A stretch of DNA of 64,000 nt from Priestia filamentosa (lineage in GTDB: Bacteria; Bacillota; Bacilli; Bacillales; Bacillaceae_H): NCBI RefSeq assembly GCF_900177535.1, contig NZ_FXAJ01000002.1:372001-436000 (forward strand), read 5' to 3'. The notes below the pieces were generated by a model, which saw nothing but the letters and a program-made list of their open reading frames with translations, was not told where the DNA came from and made no database searches. The position numbers were made by a program, and so were the translations under genes. Each line of letters starts with the position of its first letter. Position 1 is the stretch's first letter. Shown here one piece after another: positions 45,401 to 55,467 of the stretch.

Positions 45401-48400
45401 AATCAACGTGATATAAGCACAAAAAAGAGTTTCTTTGAACTTGGTGGCGATTCCATTTTAAGCATTCAAGTTGTAGGTAGGGCACGGCAAAAGAGCATAG
45501 AAATGACAGTAAATCAAATATTTCAACATCAGACAATTTCTGAATTGGCAAAAGTTATTCATGTAATTAATAAAGAGCAATACGAGAATAAAGAACTAAT
45601 TTCAGGAGAAGTTCCTCTTACTCCTATCCAAGAATGGTTTTTTAATCAGCCGTTGGAAAACTATAATCATTGGAATCAATCGATAATATTAGATGTAAAA
45701 GCTCCTATAAATATTTCTTATTTAGAGAAGAGTTTTGTACAACTGACTACTTATCATGATAGTTTGAGACTTCGATACGAGAAGAATGGTGAAAAGTGGA
45801 AGCAGATTTATACAGACAATCCAGAGCTTTCTATTTCATTTCATGTATACGATATGAATAACCATAACTTAGATATGGATGAAATCGTTAATAACTTACA
45901 GTCAAGTCTTAATATTGCAGAGGGCCCTTTATTAAAAGCAGCTTTTTTTGATTTTGGGAAAAAACAAAAGAGTAAATTATTTATAACTGCCCATCATTTA
46001 ATTGTAGACGGTTATTCATGGAGAGTATTATTAGAAGATTTGCAGGAGATTTATGAACAGTTAAAATCTAATAGTACAGTTGTGTTACCTCCAAAAAGCG
46101 AATCTTATAAGTATTGGTCAACGAAACTAACAGAATATGCTCAATCTCAGGAGTTAGAAAATGAATTCAATTATTGGAACAGTCAAATATCACAAGAAAT
46201 AAATGATATTCCGACAGATATGAACATTGGTTTTAATACTGAAGCGTCTTCAAGGACAGTATCTACGTTGTTGTCCAAGGAAGATACCGATTATTTACTT
46301 CGCGGTTCAATACAAGCATTTAATACAAGGATAGATGATATTTTATTAATAACCTTATCTCAAACTCTTCATAAATGGTGTGGAAAAACTTTAGTTGATT
46401 TAGAAGGACACGGGAGAAATAAGTTATTACAGGAGCATGATTTATCGCGTACAGTGGGGTGGTTCACATGTGTATATCCAATCCTATTAGGTGATTTGGA
46501 TAAAGGAACAAAATTAAATCAAGTAATGAAACAAATAAAAGAACGTTATCGGAGTGTTCCAAATGGTGGTATAGGATACGAAGTTCTTTACTATCTTGGT
46601 GAATCTCTCATACGTGACCAACTTATTTCACGTAATAGAGCACAAATCAGTTTTAATTATTTAGGACAGTCTGAACAAATTTTTAAAAAGCAAAACTTAT
46701 TTGAGATAGAGAATGTGAATATTGGAAATAACCGAGAGCCAAACAGCAGTCGAAGTCACCTTCTTGACATTGAGTGTATGGTTATAGATGGTAGATTGAA
46801 GATTGAGTGGAAATATAGTACTAATTTTCATCAAAAAGAAACAATTGAAGAGTTATTAAATAGTTATACTTTTTATTTGGAAAAATTCATTATCCATAGC
46901 AAAGAAAAAGGAAATATACAGAACACACCATTTGATTTTCCGTTAGTATCCCTAAAACAAGAAAAAATTGATGTACTAAATGAAAAATTTGGTCCTTTAG
47001 ATAATGTTTATCCTTTATCCCCGGTTCAGAAGAGTATGGTATTTCATCATCTTTACACTCCAGAATCGACAGTAACATTAGAGCAAACTGTATTTACGAT
47101 TAATTCTCATTTGAATGTGCCGGTTTTCAAAGATGTATGGAAGACAATACTTAATCGCCATGAAAGTTTAAGGACTTCTTATCATTGGGAAGATGTAGAG
47201 GAGCCTTTACAGGTAATTCATAGCAACTTAGAAGTTCCTTTCGAATTCATAGATTGGTCAGAAGATACACATATAGATCATAATATAAGACTAGAAACCA
47301 TGATTGAAGATGACCGAAAAAAGGGGTTTAATTTAGATAATCCACCACTTATGAGAATCACTGTAATTAAACGAGGAGATTCCCTTTATGATGTAGTATG
47401 GACACATCATCATCTTCAGCTAGATGGATGGTGCAATAGCATTCTTTTCACAGAAATAGGTCAGCTGTATGAATTTTATTGTAAGGGCGAAAAAATAGAT
47501 TTAGGAGAAGCGCTACCTTATGGAGAATATATAAAGTGGTTGCGTCAACAGGATAACACTAAGGCAAAAGAGTATTGGGAAAATACTTTAAAGGGTTTTA
47601 ATACACCCGTTCGTTTTAATAATATTTTTCCTAGTAAAGATATATCTGAGACCTCACCTTCATTTGGAACAGTACGACATCATTTATCTGACGAGATAGC
47701 ACAAAGGATCACAGATTTTTCAAAGAGGAATGGAGTAACCTTAAATACCGTTATCCAAGGATCATGGGCTATTCTGTTAAATCGGTATTCTGAAGAAACT
47801 GATATTGCGTTTGGAATCACGTCTTCTGGTAGACCTGCTGATCTCAAAGGTTCAGAAAATATCATAGGTTGTTTTATGAATACTCTTCCTTTTAGGGTGC
47901 TTTTGGATACTAACTCAGATGTGGTCACTTGGTTAAAGAAATTACAAAAAAGCCAAGCAGAGATGCGGGAGTACGAATATTCATCACTTGCTGATATACG
48001 TAGTTGGGTGAATCTACCAAGGAATTCTGCACTGTTTGACTTATATGAGAGTATTGTAATTGTTGAAAACTATCCTTTTGATGAGATGTTAAAAGAGGGC
48101 GTTGGATCCTTAAATGTTGAATCAGTACGTGTGGAAGAACAAATGGATTATCCTATAGTGGTTTATTGCAACCTACAACCAGAATTACATCTGAAGTTGC
48201 TTTATAATCGTCATTTTCTAAATGAACAAGAGGCAAATCAAATCCTCGATCATCTCGTTAATATTTTATCAATATTAATAGAATCTAATGTACAAAAAAT
48301 AAATGATATTTCGATGATTAATCATGATGAACAATCCCATATACTTACTGCTTACAATCAGACAGATATGAAATATCCCAAAAATTATTGTTATCATGAT

Positions 48401-51400
48401 TTGTTTGCTATTCAAGCTACGGAACGGCCAGATGCTACAGCAGTTATTCAGAATAGGGAAAGCTTAACCTATAAGGAATTGGATATACTTTCAAATAAAC
48501 TTGCCCACAAATTAGTTAGAATGGGGATAGGACCTGATAAGCCAGTAGGAATATATATTGAGAGATCAACTAAGATGGCTGTTTGTATTTTAGGCATATT
48601 AAAAGCTGGAGGAGCATTTCTACCAATAGATTCAGATTATCCTAGTAGTAGAGTTGATTTGATGTTAGCCGATGCCAATGTGCCAGTCTTATTGAGTGAA
48701 GTAAACCTTAAGCAAAAGATATCAGACTTTAGCGGTGAAATAGTATATATAGATACGGAATGGAAGGATATCATACAAGAATCTGAGCATCTCCCGGCTA
48801 CTAAGGTTACGCCTTCTAATCTAGCATATGTCATTTATACATCAGGATCTTCAGGGAAACCAAAAGGTGTTATGATGCCTCATGAAGCTGTAGTAAGTCA
48901 TTCATTAGATATGATTAAAAGACTTACTCTCACAACAAATGACCGTGTTTTACAATTTTCGTCTATTAGTTTTGATATTTCATTAGAACAAATATTTTCG
49001 ACCTTAGCGAGTGGGAGTTGTCTAGTTTTTCGTGATAAGGAAATATGGACACCTATTGAATTTTCTCGAAAATGTGCAGAATTAGATTTGTCAGTAGTGA
49101 ATTTGCCAACTTCTTATTGGGGAGAAGTAACGAAAGCATGGAATGGAAATCCAACAATAATCCCTAAATGTAACTTAAAGATAGTTATTGTTGGAGGAGA
49201 ACAAATGACAGCTGAAAAAGTGAGGTTATGGGAAGAGCTTCCTTTAGAAGATGTTGTTTTGTTAAATGCTTACGGACCAGCTGAAACGGCCATGACTAGT
49301 ACTTTGTACAAAGTATCTGGTAAAGGAAGTAAGAGCGGAGGATTAAAGTTTATTCCTGTTGGTAAACCACTAGCAAATAGACGAATCTATATACTTGATA
49401 ATCACCTACATCTATTGCCTCAGGGTGTGAAGGGCGAAATTTATATTGGAGGTATCCCTTTAGCAAGAGGTTACTTAAACAAATCTGTGATGACAAAGGA
49501 AAAGTTTATTCAAGATCCTTATTATTCAAAAAGAAATGAGAAATTATATAAAACAGGCGATTTGGGGCGAATTCTTCCAGATGGTAATATTGAGGTACTA
49601 GGCAGAAAAGATGATCAAACTAAAATTCGAGGGCATCGTGTTAATATCGAAGAGATTGAAGCTACGATGAGTGCTTTCAAAGAAACTATAGATTCAGTTA
49701 TTGTAAAAAAACAATCTGTTAACAACGAGAATTATCTTGTCATGTATTACGTTAACAATGGTAGCCGAAATATATCAAAAACAGATATACAAACGTGGTT
49801 ACAGACAAAACTTCCAGAATTCATGGTTCCGTCGTTTTTTGTGAAATTAGAAAGATTTCCGCTAAATCCCAATGGGAAAATAGATCGAAAAATGCTTGCT
49901 AATATGGAGATTGTGTTTGAGGATGTAAATAAGATTGTTGAACCTACTAACGATAATGAACGTAAATTAGTTAAAATTTGGAGAAGCATTCTAGGACTTG
50001 AGAATGTTGGGGTTAATCAAAACTTTTTTGAAATTGGAGGTCAGTCACTTAAAGCCATTACACTTGTTTCGGAGATACAAAGAGAATTTGGAGTGGAGGT
50101 TCCATTAAAGAAAGTTTTTGAAAAACCGACAATTTTAGAACTATCAGCATACATCCACAATTGTATTAGTGATTACAACTCACCGGAAACGTTAAAAGTT
50201 CTTGAAAACAAGGAGTACTATGAGGTTTCTTCATCGCAAAAAAGAATGTATATATTAGATTATTTAAATAGAAGTAGTACCAAATATAACATTTATGGAG
50301 CTTTCATATTAGAAGGTACAATAGATAAGAAATTAATTGAAGAATCATTTAAACAACTAATAGAGCGCCATGAAAGCTTAAGAACATCGTTTCATCAAAT
50401 GAACGGTCATATTGTGCAAAAAATCCACAAAAATGTGGATTGGGATTTAGAACACTTTTACTTAAGTGAAGAGGAAATTGACCAAGCTATTCATGGTTTT
50501 ATTAGACCATTTGACTTGAGTGATTCATCCTTATTTAGGGCAGCAATTATGGAAATAGCACCTCGAAAGTGTGTTCTAATGTATGATATGCACCATATTA
50601 TCTCAGACGGTGTTTCTGTCGCCATATTAATGAGGGAATTCTCGGAACTATATAAAGGGAATATTCTCCCTGAATTAAGTGTACAGTATAAAGATTTTGC
50701 TGATTGGCAGAATCGTATTATAAATAGAGGAGCATTAAACAATCAACGAAATTATTGGCTCAGTCAATATTCAGATGAAGTGCCGCTACTGAATCTACCT
50801 ACAGATAAGGCTAGAGCGGAAGAATTTACTTTTAAAGGTGGACATGTGACCTTTACATTAGAGAATGAGCTAAGAGTTAAATTAGATCGTTTGGCAAAAA
50901 AGAAAAATGTAACAATATACTCGATACTACTGTCTGCACTAAATATTATGTTATCTAAACATAGTGGGCAAGAAGATATTGTAATAGGTACACCAGTGGC
51001 TGGAAGGTCGCATTTTCAACTAGAGCATATCGTAGGAATGTTTGTTAATACACTGCCGCTACGAAATAGACCTAAGAAAGATTTAACGATAGATCAATTT
51101 ATAAGTCAAGTTGCTGAACAGACTCTAAATGGGTTGGAGAATCAAGATTTTCCGTTTGAAATGCTAGTAGATGAATTAAACATTGAGCACAGTTTGAATC
51201 GTAATCCATTGTTTGATGTTATGTTTGCATTTGAAAATGTAGATGCAGCAAAAGTAAACATTGATAATTTTATAATAAAGCCTTACGATTCTGCGTCAGA
51301 TACTACGAAATTTGATTTAGAACTAAAAGTAACGGAAAGTGAGGCAGAACTATATTGTACATTGGAGTATAGTCAGGATTTATTTTATTTAGAAACTATC

Positions 51401-54400
51401 AACAATATGGTAGATCACTTTTTAAATATTTTAGAATGTATATCAATGGATAGTTCAATGAAAATTGGCGATATAGAAGTACTTACTGATCGTGAAATAA
51501 ACGTAATGAAAATTATGAATCATACTGAGATGGCGTTTTCTCATGGCAAAACCGTGAAACAAGTTTTTGAGGAAAAAGTGAAGAATTATGGTGACAATAC
51601 AGCGATAGTTACGACACAAGGCACACTCTCCTATAAAGAATTAAATGAGAGGGCAAACCAATTAGCACATAGTCTTACTGAGATGGGAGCAGGCCCAAAT
51701 AAAGTTGTAAGTATTATGGCTGAACCATCTATAGAAATGATTGTGGGTATCCTAGGAATAATAAAAGCGGGTGCTACTTATGTTCCTATTGATCCACATT
51801 TTCCAGAGGACCGTGTCCGTACAATCGTTAAATCAAGTAATTCAATAGGCCTTCTAGCACAATCTCATATATTAAAATCTCACAATATACCTTACTTAGT
51901 TTGGCTCCTAGAGGATGAAAATTTATATTCTAAGGACAAGTCTAATCTACCGAATAGATGTGAGCCTATTGACAACTTATATATAATCTATACATCTGGA
52001 ACTACTGGAGTACCTAAAGGAGTACCTGTTAAAAATAGAAGTGTTATGAATTATATCTCTTGGTTTACAAGAGCGGGTTCAATAACACAGAACGATAAAA
52101 CAGCATTGCTCTCTTCGTTTGCTTTTGATTTAGGATATACGAGTTTATATTCTTCAATATTAAATGGAGCAGAACTTCATTTAATATCAAGAGAATGTTA
52201 TTCAGTCCCTATTAACTTATATAATTACCTAGCGAATAATAGGATTGATTATATAAAAATTACACCCTCTTTGTTCAGACAACTAGTTAGTGATAGCTTG
52301 TTGGAGAAAAGTAAGAACTTTTTAAGTTTGAGATTACTAGTGTTAGGTGGAGAAAAGATGCAGCTTAATGATATTAAACAATTCCACCATGTCTATCCTA
52401 AGACTAAAATAATGAACCATTATGGACCAACAGAAAGTACTATAGGATCAATAGCCAAAGTAATGGACTTAGAGAGAGATGATTTTGCCGCTACTGAATC
52501 TATTATTGGTGTCCCTATTGATAATACACAAGTATTTATTTTAGATCGTAATAATCGGAATTTACCGATTGGAGTTTGGGGAGAAATATGTATTGCAGGT
52601 GAAGGTTTAACGGAAGGTTATTTTAATAATGAACAATTAATTAAAGAAAAGTTCATAAGTATTCCTTTATTTGGAGAGGAAAAAAGGATATATAGAACAG
52701 GAGATTTAGGTAGAGTAACAAATGAAGGTACGATTGAATATCTAGGGAGAAGTGATACTCAGGTCAAAGTTCGTGGATATCGTGTAGAGTTGAATGAGAT
52801 TGAACAGGTGTTGAAGCAGTATCATTCAGTAAAAGATGCAGTAGTAATACCTAATAGTAAACAAGATGGTGGAAACGAACTTTTTGCTTATATCGTATTG
52901 GAAGATAAGGAGAATGAAGCAGGTATTAGAGAATATCTTACTCGTAGAGTTCCTTACTATATGCTTCCAGCAGTTTATGTTAAATTGGATAATATTCCAT
53001 TAACACCTAACGGGAAATTAGATGTGAAGAAACTGCCAAAAATAAGTAAGGAGATTATGATTTCTAACGATTTTAATTCCCCTACTGATGATGTAGAACA
53101 AGGAATATTAGAGATATGGGCTGACACACTTAATTTAAATTCAATAGGTGTAAATGATGTATTTTTCGAATTAGGCGGTAACTCTTTGAAATTAATGGAA
53201 GTAACTGTAGGGATTTATAGAAAATTCGGCGTGGATATTCCTTTAAGAGAGTCTTTCAAAGCACCAACCATTAAAGCGATGGGATCGTATGTTAAAAATA
53301 TCGCTCAAAGTCTTTATACTCCTCTAGAGCAGATCAAAAAAAGATCATACTATGATCTTTCTGCAGCACAAAAACGTATGTTTACAATAAATCAAATGGA
53401 CAAGTCAGGAACTACTTACAACATGCCTAGAGCGACTTTGTTAGTAGGCGATATTGAAATTGAGAAGTTTAAATTAGCAGTAGATAACCTGATAAAACGT
53501 CATGAATCACTAAGAACTTCTTTTGAAATAGTAAATGATGAACCAAAACAAATCATCCATGAAACCTCTAAAGTTGATATAAATTACTCTGTTCTGGAGG
53601 AAGATATAACCTTTGATGAATATGACGAGGATTCTACGGTAAAAAGATTGCTAAAAGACTTTATAAAACCATTTGACCTAGACACTGCGCCATTGGTAAG
53701 AATGAAGTTGATCAAAGTTGCTCCTAATGAACACGTTTTTCTACTTGATATGCATCATATAATTTCTGACGGTTATTCAATTAATATTTTGATAAATGAA
53801 CTTACGAAGGTATATGAAGGTCAGAATCTAGAAAACAAAAAAATTCAGTATAAGGATTTTGCTGATTGGCAAAATAAATTTCTCAATTCTGATGAGATAT
53901 CTAAACAAAAAGAATATTGGAAGAAGGCACTTAGTGGGAAAATTCCTACTTTGAGTATGCCTACAGACTATCCTAGACCGGAGTTTCAAAATTTTGAAGG
54001 CGATAGTTACTCTATTTCAAGCGGAGTAGATTTAAAACAAAAACTAGAAGACTTATGTCAAAAATACAATGTAACCATAAATATGTTAATGATAGCATCT
54101 TATAGTATTTTATTGTCCAAGTATACTAACCAACAGGAAAATATTATAGGTATGCCAATATTAGGTAGAACACATGCTGATATCAAACAAGTTGTAGGTA
54201 TGTTTGTTAATACTTTACCAGTCAGAAATTATCCAAAAGACCATATGACTTTTGAGTCTTTCCTGAATGAAGTAAAGGATAACTTATTAGAAATTTATGA
54301 TCATCAGGATTATCAATTTGATATGTTGCTAGAAGATTTAAATATAAAGCGGGAAAAAGGAATAACACCTATCTTTTCTACAGTAATAGCTGTTCAAGAA

Positions 54401-54697
54401 ACGCCGAAAGATAAACAAATGATGGGTGATATTCAATTAATTCCGATAGAATATCATAATAATATATCTAAATTCGACTTTTCTCTTTTTGTAACGTGTG
54501 AAAAAGAAGAGATTTTGTTTGAAATTGAATATTCAAAAGCATTATTTAAGGAAGAAACAATTGAAAAAATCGGACAAGGGCTATTTAGTATTCTAGAAAC
54601 AATTAGTGCAAACGAACACGTAAAGTTAAGTGAAATCCAAGTTGAAAGTTTAATTAAAGTTAACAGAGAAATTGAAAATGTAACATTTGATTTTTAA
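42467..54697 (+). CDS. NRPS-3: C - A(Orn-like) - T - E - C - A - T - C - A(Asp) - T - C
   Basis: A 4076-residue synthetase. C1 (HHHILYDGW, H145-H146, D150) and C2 (HHHLQLDGW, near 1648-1653) are DCL-type, each matching an upstream epimerase. A1 pocket D-P-E-N-I-G-N-I-D resembles the Orn code DMENLGLI. T1 is S996. E1 has H1176-H1177, D1181, EGHGR and TVGWFT. A2 pocket reads D-I-E-N-I-G-A-M-T, not assigned. T2 is S2527 (GGQSL). C3 (H2709-H2710, D2714) is LCL-type. A3 pocket D-L-T-K-V-G-H-I-G is the Asp code. T3 is S3573. It ends with a complete LCL-type C4 (H3763-H3764, D3768) and no T or TE. C4 has no acceptor in this protein and probably works with NRPS-1. GTG start after TAGGGGGAA. Confidence 0.92.
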   Translation: MTKLEKKNVEDILSLTPTQRGILFHAIKDPESEEYFEQITLDISGEIDLSIFQEAWNIVVKTNEQLRTLFRWENIQEPVQIVLKEHKPEIIFHNFQKCNGEDENKLIENIKNEDIQNKFELTDVPFRIHLCRIEVSTYKMIISHHHILYDGWSNGIILKEFLQAYQNLSTSGQTNFPIKKKYKDFLKYLKKQDVEEQKSFWEEYLKGYNTPIIMGAKKTGSNIARNDYHQSIKLSKSKIEEFTKKHEVTLASFIYTTWGLVLQKYNNTNDVVFGTTLSGRADTFSGVEEIVGLFINTLPLRVKRSSGERAVNLVKSVNKNLFEWERYSKYSLTEIKKCSNLKDVPDLFDSIIVVENYPLDDIVMSQQKNISFNSYSSFEMTNYGLTISVTLSKEYIEIDFTYDARKFESSFTAQLANYFLLIAEQVLQDKILDQIEIISTAEKNEILHKFNNTDRALKSELTISQLIEHQTTKTPHQIAAVYKEHSLTYAELNHLSNALSHTLIRNGVQNGDVVGIMTTPSLDMIVGILAIIKAGAAYMPIDPDFPSERISYMLNDSNSTMLLTNEEDSQKVEYLHAFNHMNVISLNNKNNFSEDTSNPKLTYSLSDLFTVLYTSGTTGNPKGVMVSNKNVINVIEWFGKTYKMDRGKNLLQLTNYIFDPSIEDIFGSLSFGSTLYIADENLMMNPVDFCQYVNDNEINIINFIPTMVKELLLNDCKLPSLKTIILGGEKLENALKNQLLQKGYEVYNNYGPVETTIDALSEKCTEDDVTLGSPIANVKCYIMDKDMNLNPIGIPGELYISGFGVSMGYLNLSSKTEQSFLRNPFQPGELMYKTGDIARWLPNGKVEFLGRADYQVKIRGYRVELNEINSLLLQHEQIENSLVVDITNSRGNKELCAYIVSNDYVVKENIVAYLSERLPAYMIPLHFIHLEKLPLTSIGKIDRTKLPYPLVEKSCEYTSPVNDVEEDLVEIWSSVLGINQRDISTKKSFFELGGDSILSIQVVGRARQKSIEMTVNQIFQHQTISELAKVIHVINKEQYENKELISGEVPLTPIQEWFFNQPLENYNHWNQSIILDVKAPINISYLEKSFVQLTTYHDSLRLRYEKNGEKWKQIYTDNPELSISFHVYDMNNHNLDMDEIVNNLQSSLNIAEGPLLKAAFFDFGKKQKSKLFITAHHLIVDGYSWRVLLEDLQEIYEQLKSNSTVVLPPKSESYKYWSTKLTEYAQSQELENEFNYWNSQISQEINDIPTDMNIGFNTEASSRTVSTLLSKEDTDYLLRGSIQAFNTRIDDILLITLSQTLHKWCGKTLVDLEGHGRNKLLQEHDLSRTVGWFTCVYPILLGDLDKGTKLNQVMKQIKERYRSVPNGGIGYEVLYYLGESLIRDQLISRNRAQISFNYLGQSEQIFKKQNLFEIENVNIGNNREPNSSRSHLLDIECMVIDGRLKIEWKYSTNFHQKETIEELLNSYTFYLEKFIIHSKEKGNIQNTPFDFPLVSLKQEKIDVLNEKFGPLDNVYPLSPVQKSMVFHHLYTPESTVTLEQTVFTINSHLNVPVFKDVWKTILNRHESLRTSYHWEDVEEPLQVIHSNLEVPFEFIDWSEDTHIDHNIRLETMIEDDRKKGFNLDNPPLMRITVIKRGDSLYDVVWTHHHLQLDGWCNSILFTEIGQLYEFYCKGEKIDLGEALPYGEYIKWLRQQDNTKAKEYWENTLKGFNTPVRFNNIFPSKDISETSPSFGTVRHHLSDEIAQRITDFSKRNGVTLNTVIQGSWAILLNRYSEETDIAFGITSSGRPADLKGSENIIGCFMNTLPFRVLLDTNSDVVTWLKKLQKSQAEMREYEYSSLADIRSWVNLPRNSALFDLYESIVIVENYPFDEMLKEGVGSLNVESVRVEEQMDYPIVVYCNLQPELHLKLLYNRHFLNEQEANQILDHLVNILSILIESNVQKINDISMINHDEQSHILTAYNQTDMKYPKNYCYHDLFAIQATERPDATAVIQNRESLTYKELDILSNKLAHKLVRMGIGPDKPVGIYIERSTKMAVCILGILKAGGAFLPIDSDYPSSRVDLMLADANVPVLLSEVNLKQKISDFSGEIVYIDTEWKDIIQESEHLPATKVTPSNLAYVIYTSGSSGKPKGVMMPHEAVVSHSLDMIKRLTLTTNDRVLQFSSISFDISLEQIFSTLASGSCLVFRDKEIWTPIEFSRKCAELDLSVVNLPTSYWGEVTKAWNGNPTIIPKCNLKIVIVGGEQMTAEKVRLWEELPLEDVVLLNAYGPAETAMTSTLYKVSGKGSKSGGLKFIPVGKPLANRRIYILDNHLHLLPQGVKGEIYIGGIPLARGYLNKSVMTKEKFIQDPYYSKRNEKLYKTGDLGRILPDGNIEVLGRKDDQTKIRGHRVNIEEIEATMSAFKETIDSVIVKKQSVNNENYLVMYYVNNGSRNISKTDIQTWLQTKLPEFMVPSFFVKLERFPLNPNGKIDRKMLANMEIVFEDVNKIVEPTNDNERKLVKIWRSILGLENVGVNQNFFEIGGQSLKAITLVSEIQREFGVEVPLKKVFEKPTILELSAYIHNCISDYNSPETLKVLENKEYYEVSSSQKRMYILDYLNRSSTKYNIYGAFILEGTIDKKLIEESFKQLIERHESLRTSFHQMNGHIVQKIHKNVDWDLEHFYLSEEEIDQAIHGFIRPFDLSDSSLFRAAIMEIAPRKCVLMYDMHHIISDGVSVAILMREFSELYKGNILPELSVQYKDFADWQNRIINRGALNNQRNYWLSQYSDEVPLLNLPTDKARAEEFTFKGGHVTFTLENELRVKLDRLAKKKNVTIYSILLSALNIMLSKHSGQEDIVIGTPVAGRSHFQLEHIVGMFVNTLPLRNRPKKDLTIDQFISQVAEQTLNGLENQDFPFEMLVDELNIEHSLNRNPLFDVMFAFENVDAAKVNIDNFIIKPYDSASDTTKFDLELKVTESEAELYCTLEYSQDLFYLETINNMVDHFLNILECISMDSSMKIGDIEVLTDREINVMKIMNHTEMAFSHGKTVKQVFEEKVKNYGDNTAIVTTQGTLSYKELNERANQLAHSLTEMGAGPNKVVSIMAEPSIEMIVGILGIIKAGATYVPIDPHFPEDRVRTIVKSSNSIGLLAQSHILKSHNIPYLVWLLEDENLYSKDKSNLPNRCEPIDNLYIIYTSGTTGVPKGVPVKNRSVMNYISWFTRAGSITQNDKTALLSSFAFDLGYTSLYSSILNGAELHLISRECYSVPINLYNYLANNRIDYIKITPSLFRQLVSDSLLEKSKNFLSLRLLVLGGEKMQLNDIKQFHHVYPKTKIMNHYGPTESTIGSIAKVMDLERDDFAATESIIGVPIDNTQVFILDRNNRNLPIGVWGEICIAGEGLTEGYFNNEQLIKEKFISIPLFGEEKRIYRTGDLGRVTNEGTIEYLGRSDTQVKVRGYRVELNEIEQVLKQYHSVKDAVVIPNSKQDGGNELFAYIVLEDKENEAGIREYLTRRVPYYMLPAVYVKLDNIPLTPNGKLDVKKLPKISKEIMISNDFNSPTDDVEQGILEIWADTLNLNSIGVNDVFFELGGNSLKLMEVTVGIYRKFGVDIPLRESFKAPTIKAMGSYVKNIAQSLYTPLEQIKKRSYYDLSAAQKRMFTINQMDKSGTTYNMPRATLLVGDIEIEKFKLAVDNLIKRHESLRTSFEIVNDEPKQIIHETSKVDINYSVLEEDITFDEYDEDSTVKRLLKDFIKPFDLDTAPLVRMKLIKVAPNEHVFLLDMHHIISDGYSINILINELTKVYEGQNLENKKIQYKDFADWQNKFLNSDEISKQKEYWKKALSGKIPTLSMPTDYPRPEFQNFEGDSYSISSGVDLKQKLEDLCQKYNVTINMLMIASYSILLSKYTNQQENIIGMPILGRTHADIKQVVGMFVNTLPVRNYPKDHMTFESFLNEVKDNLLEIYDHQDYQFDMLLEDLNIKREKGITPIFSTVIAVQETPKDKQMMGDIQLIPIEYHNNISKFDFSLFVTCEKEEILFEIEYSKALFKEETIEKIGQGLFSILETISANEHVKLSEIQVESLIKVNREIENVTFDF

Positions 54698-54755
54698 AAT
54701 GTATATCCACCAGTAAAAAATAACTGATAACACATATGGTTAAAGAGTGAATAGA

Positions 54756-54803
54756 AACTAGGGACAAAGATGTCATTAGACATCCTTTGTTCCTAGTTTT
54801 TTA
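54756..54803 (+). terminator. Rho-independent terminator, end of the NRPS/PKS operon
   Basis: A long stem starting AAACTAGG...ACAAAG, ATGTC and its complement, with a 4-base loop and a final TTTTTT, about 60 bases after NRPS-3. It is the first clear terminator after 21916. Confidence 0.88.
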
Positions 54804-54922
54804 GATTTACAAATTTTTTAATTATTTAATGATATGGAAAAAAATCAATGTTGCTTTTAGTTCAAAACTACAAGTTTATGCTAAAATAAGGCATAGAAAC
54901 AATATTCAAAGGAGATTTGGCA

Positions 54923-55195
54923 TTGAAGGACAATAATACAATTAGCGGTTTTCATATTAAACATAGGACAGAAAATACAATAAAGGTACATCCTAAAAAA
55001 TATAATTGGCACATTCCAAAAGCATTGCGCCATTTAGATATTCAACCAGGAGATATTGTACGAGCATGTGCAGGACCTGAGAACAAGGTATGTACAATTC
55101 TTGTTATGGAAGCGTTTCGGGAAGATATTGAAATCGCAGGGAAAACGTATAAGCCTGTTGTAAGATTGGTTGAGAAAGCTCCCAATAGGAAGTGA
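54923..55195 (+). CDS. DUF5839-like small protein
   Basis: A 90-residue soluble basic protein containing HPKKYNWHIPKALRHLDIQPGDIVRACAGP, which reads like a small beta-barrel nucleic-acid-type domain and resembles DUF5839. No function is known to me. I prefer the TTG at 54923 because AAAGGAG lies 8 bases upstream. The TTG at 54917 is too close to it. It sits between the biosynthetic cluster and the WXG toxin gene and does not look part of either. Confidence 0.6.
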   Translation: MKDNNTISGFHIKHRTENTIKVHPKKYNWHIPKALRHLDIQPGDIVRACAGPENKVCTILVMEAFREDIEIAGKTYKPVVRLVEKAPNRK

Positions 55196-55467
55196 AGTAG
55201 AAGTTATATGTGAATCCTTGGTCACATATCGAATGAGGAGTAGCCATCTTAGGTGTTCAACTTTTAAAAATAAAAAATAATCTTTATACATAATTTTTTC
55301 TCTTGTAGTTCTAAAGTTATGTTGGTTTTCTGGAGTGACTAAATAACAAGAACTTTTAGACTAGTAAACTTTATTCATTTTTATATAATTCCTACCTTGG
55401 TACCTATTTCCATTTTCATTCATGTAAAATGTTACAGTATGGAAAAAATGGAAAAAGGAGTTCTGTT

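Noticed and set aside
21009-54697. A siderophore cluster.
   Set aside because: There are no catechol or hydroxamate biosynthesis genes, no iron-uptake genes and no Fur-like box seen. The Orn-like pocket is the only hint.
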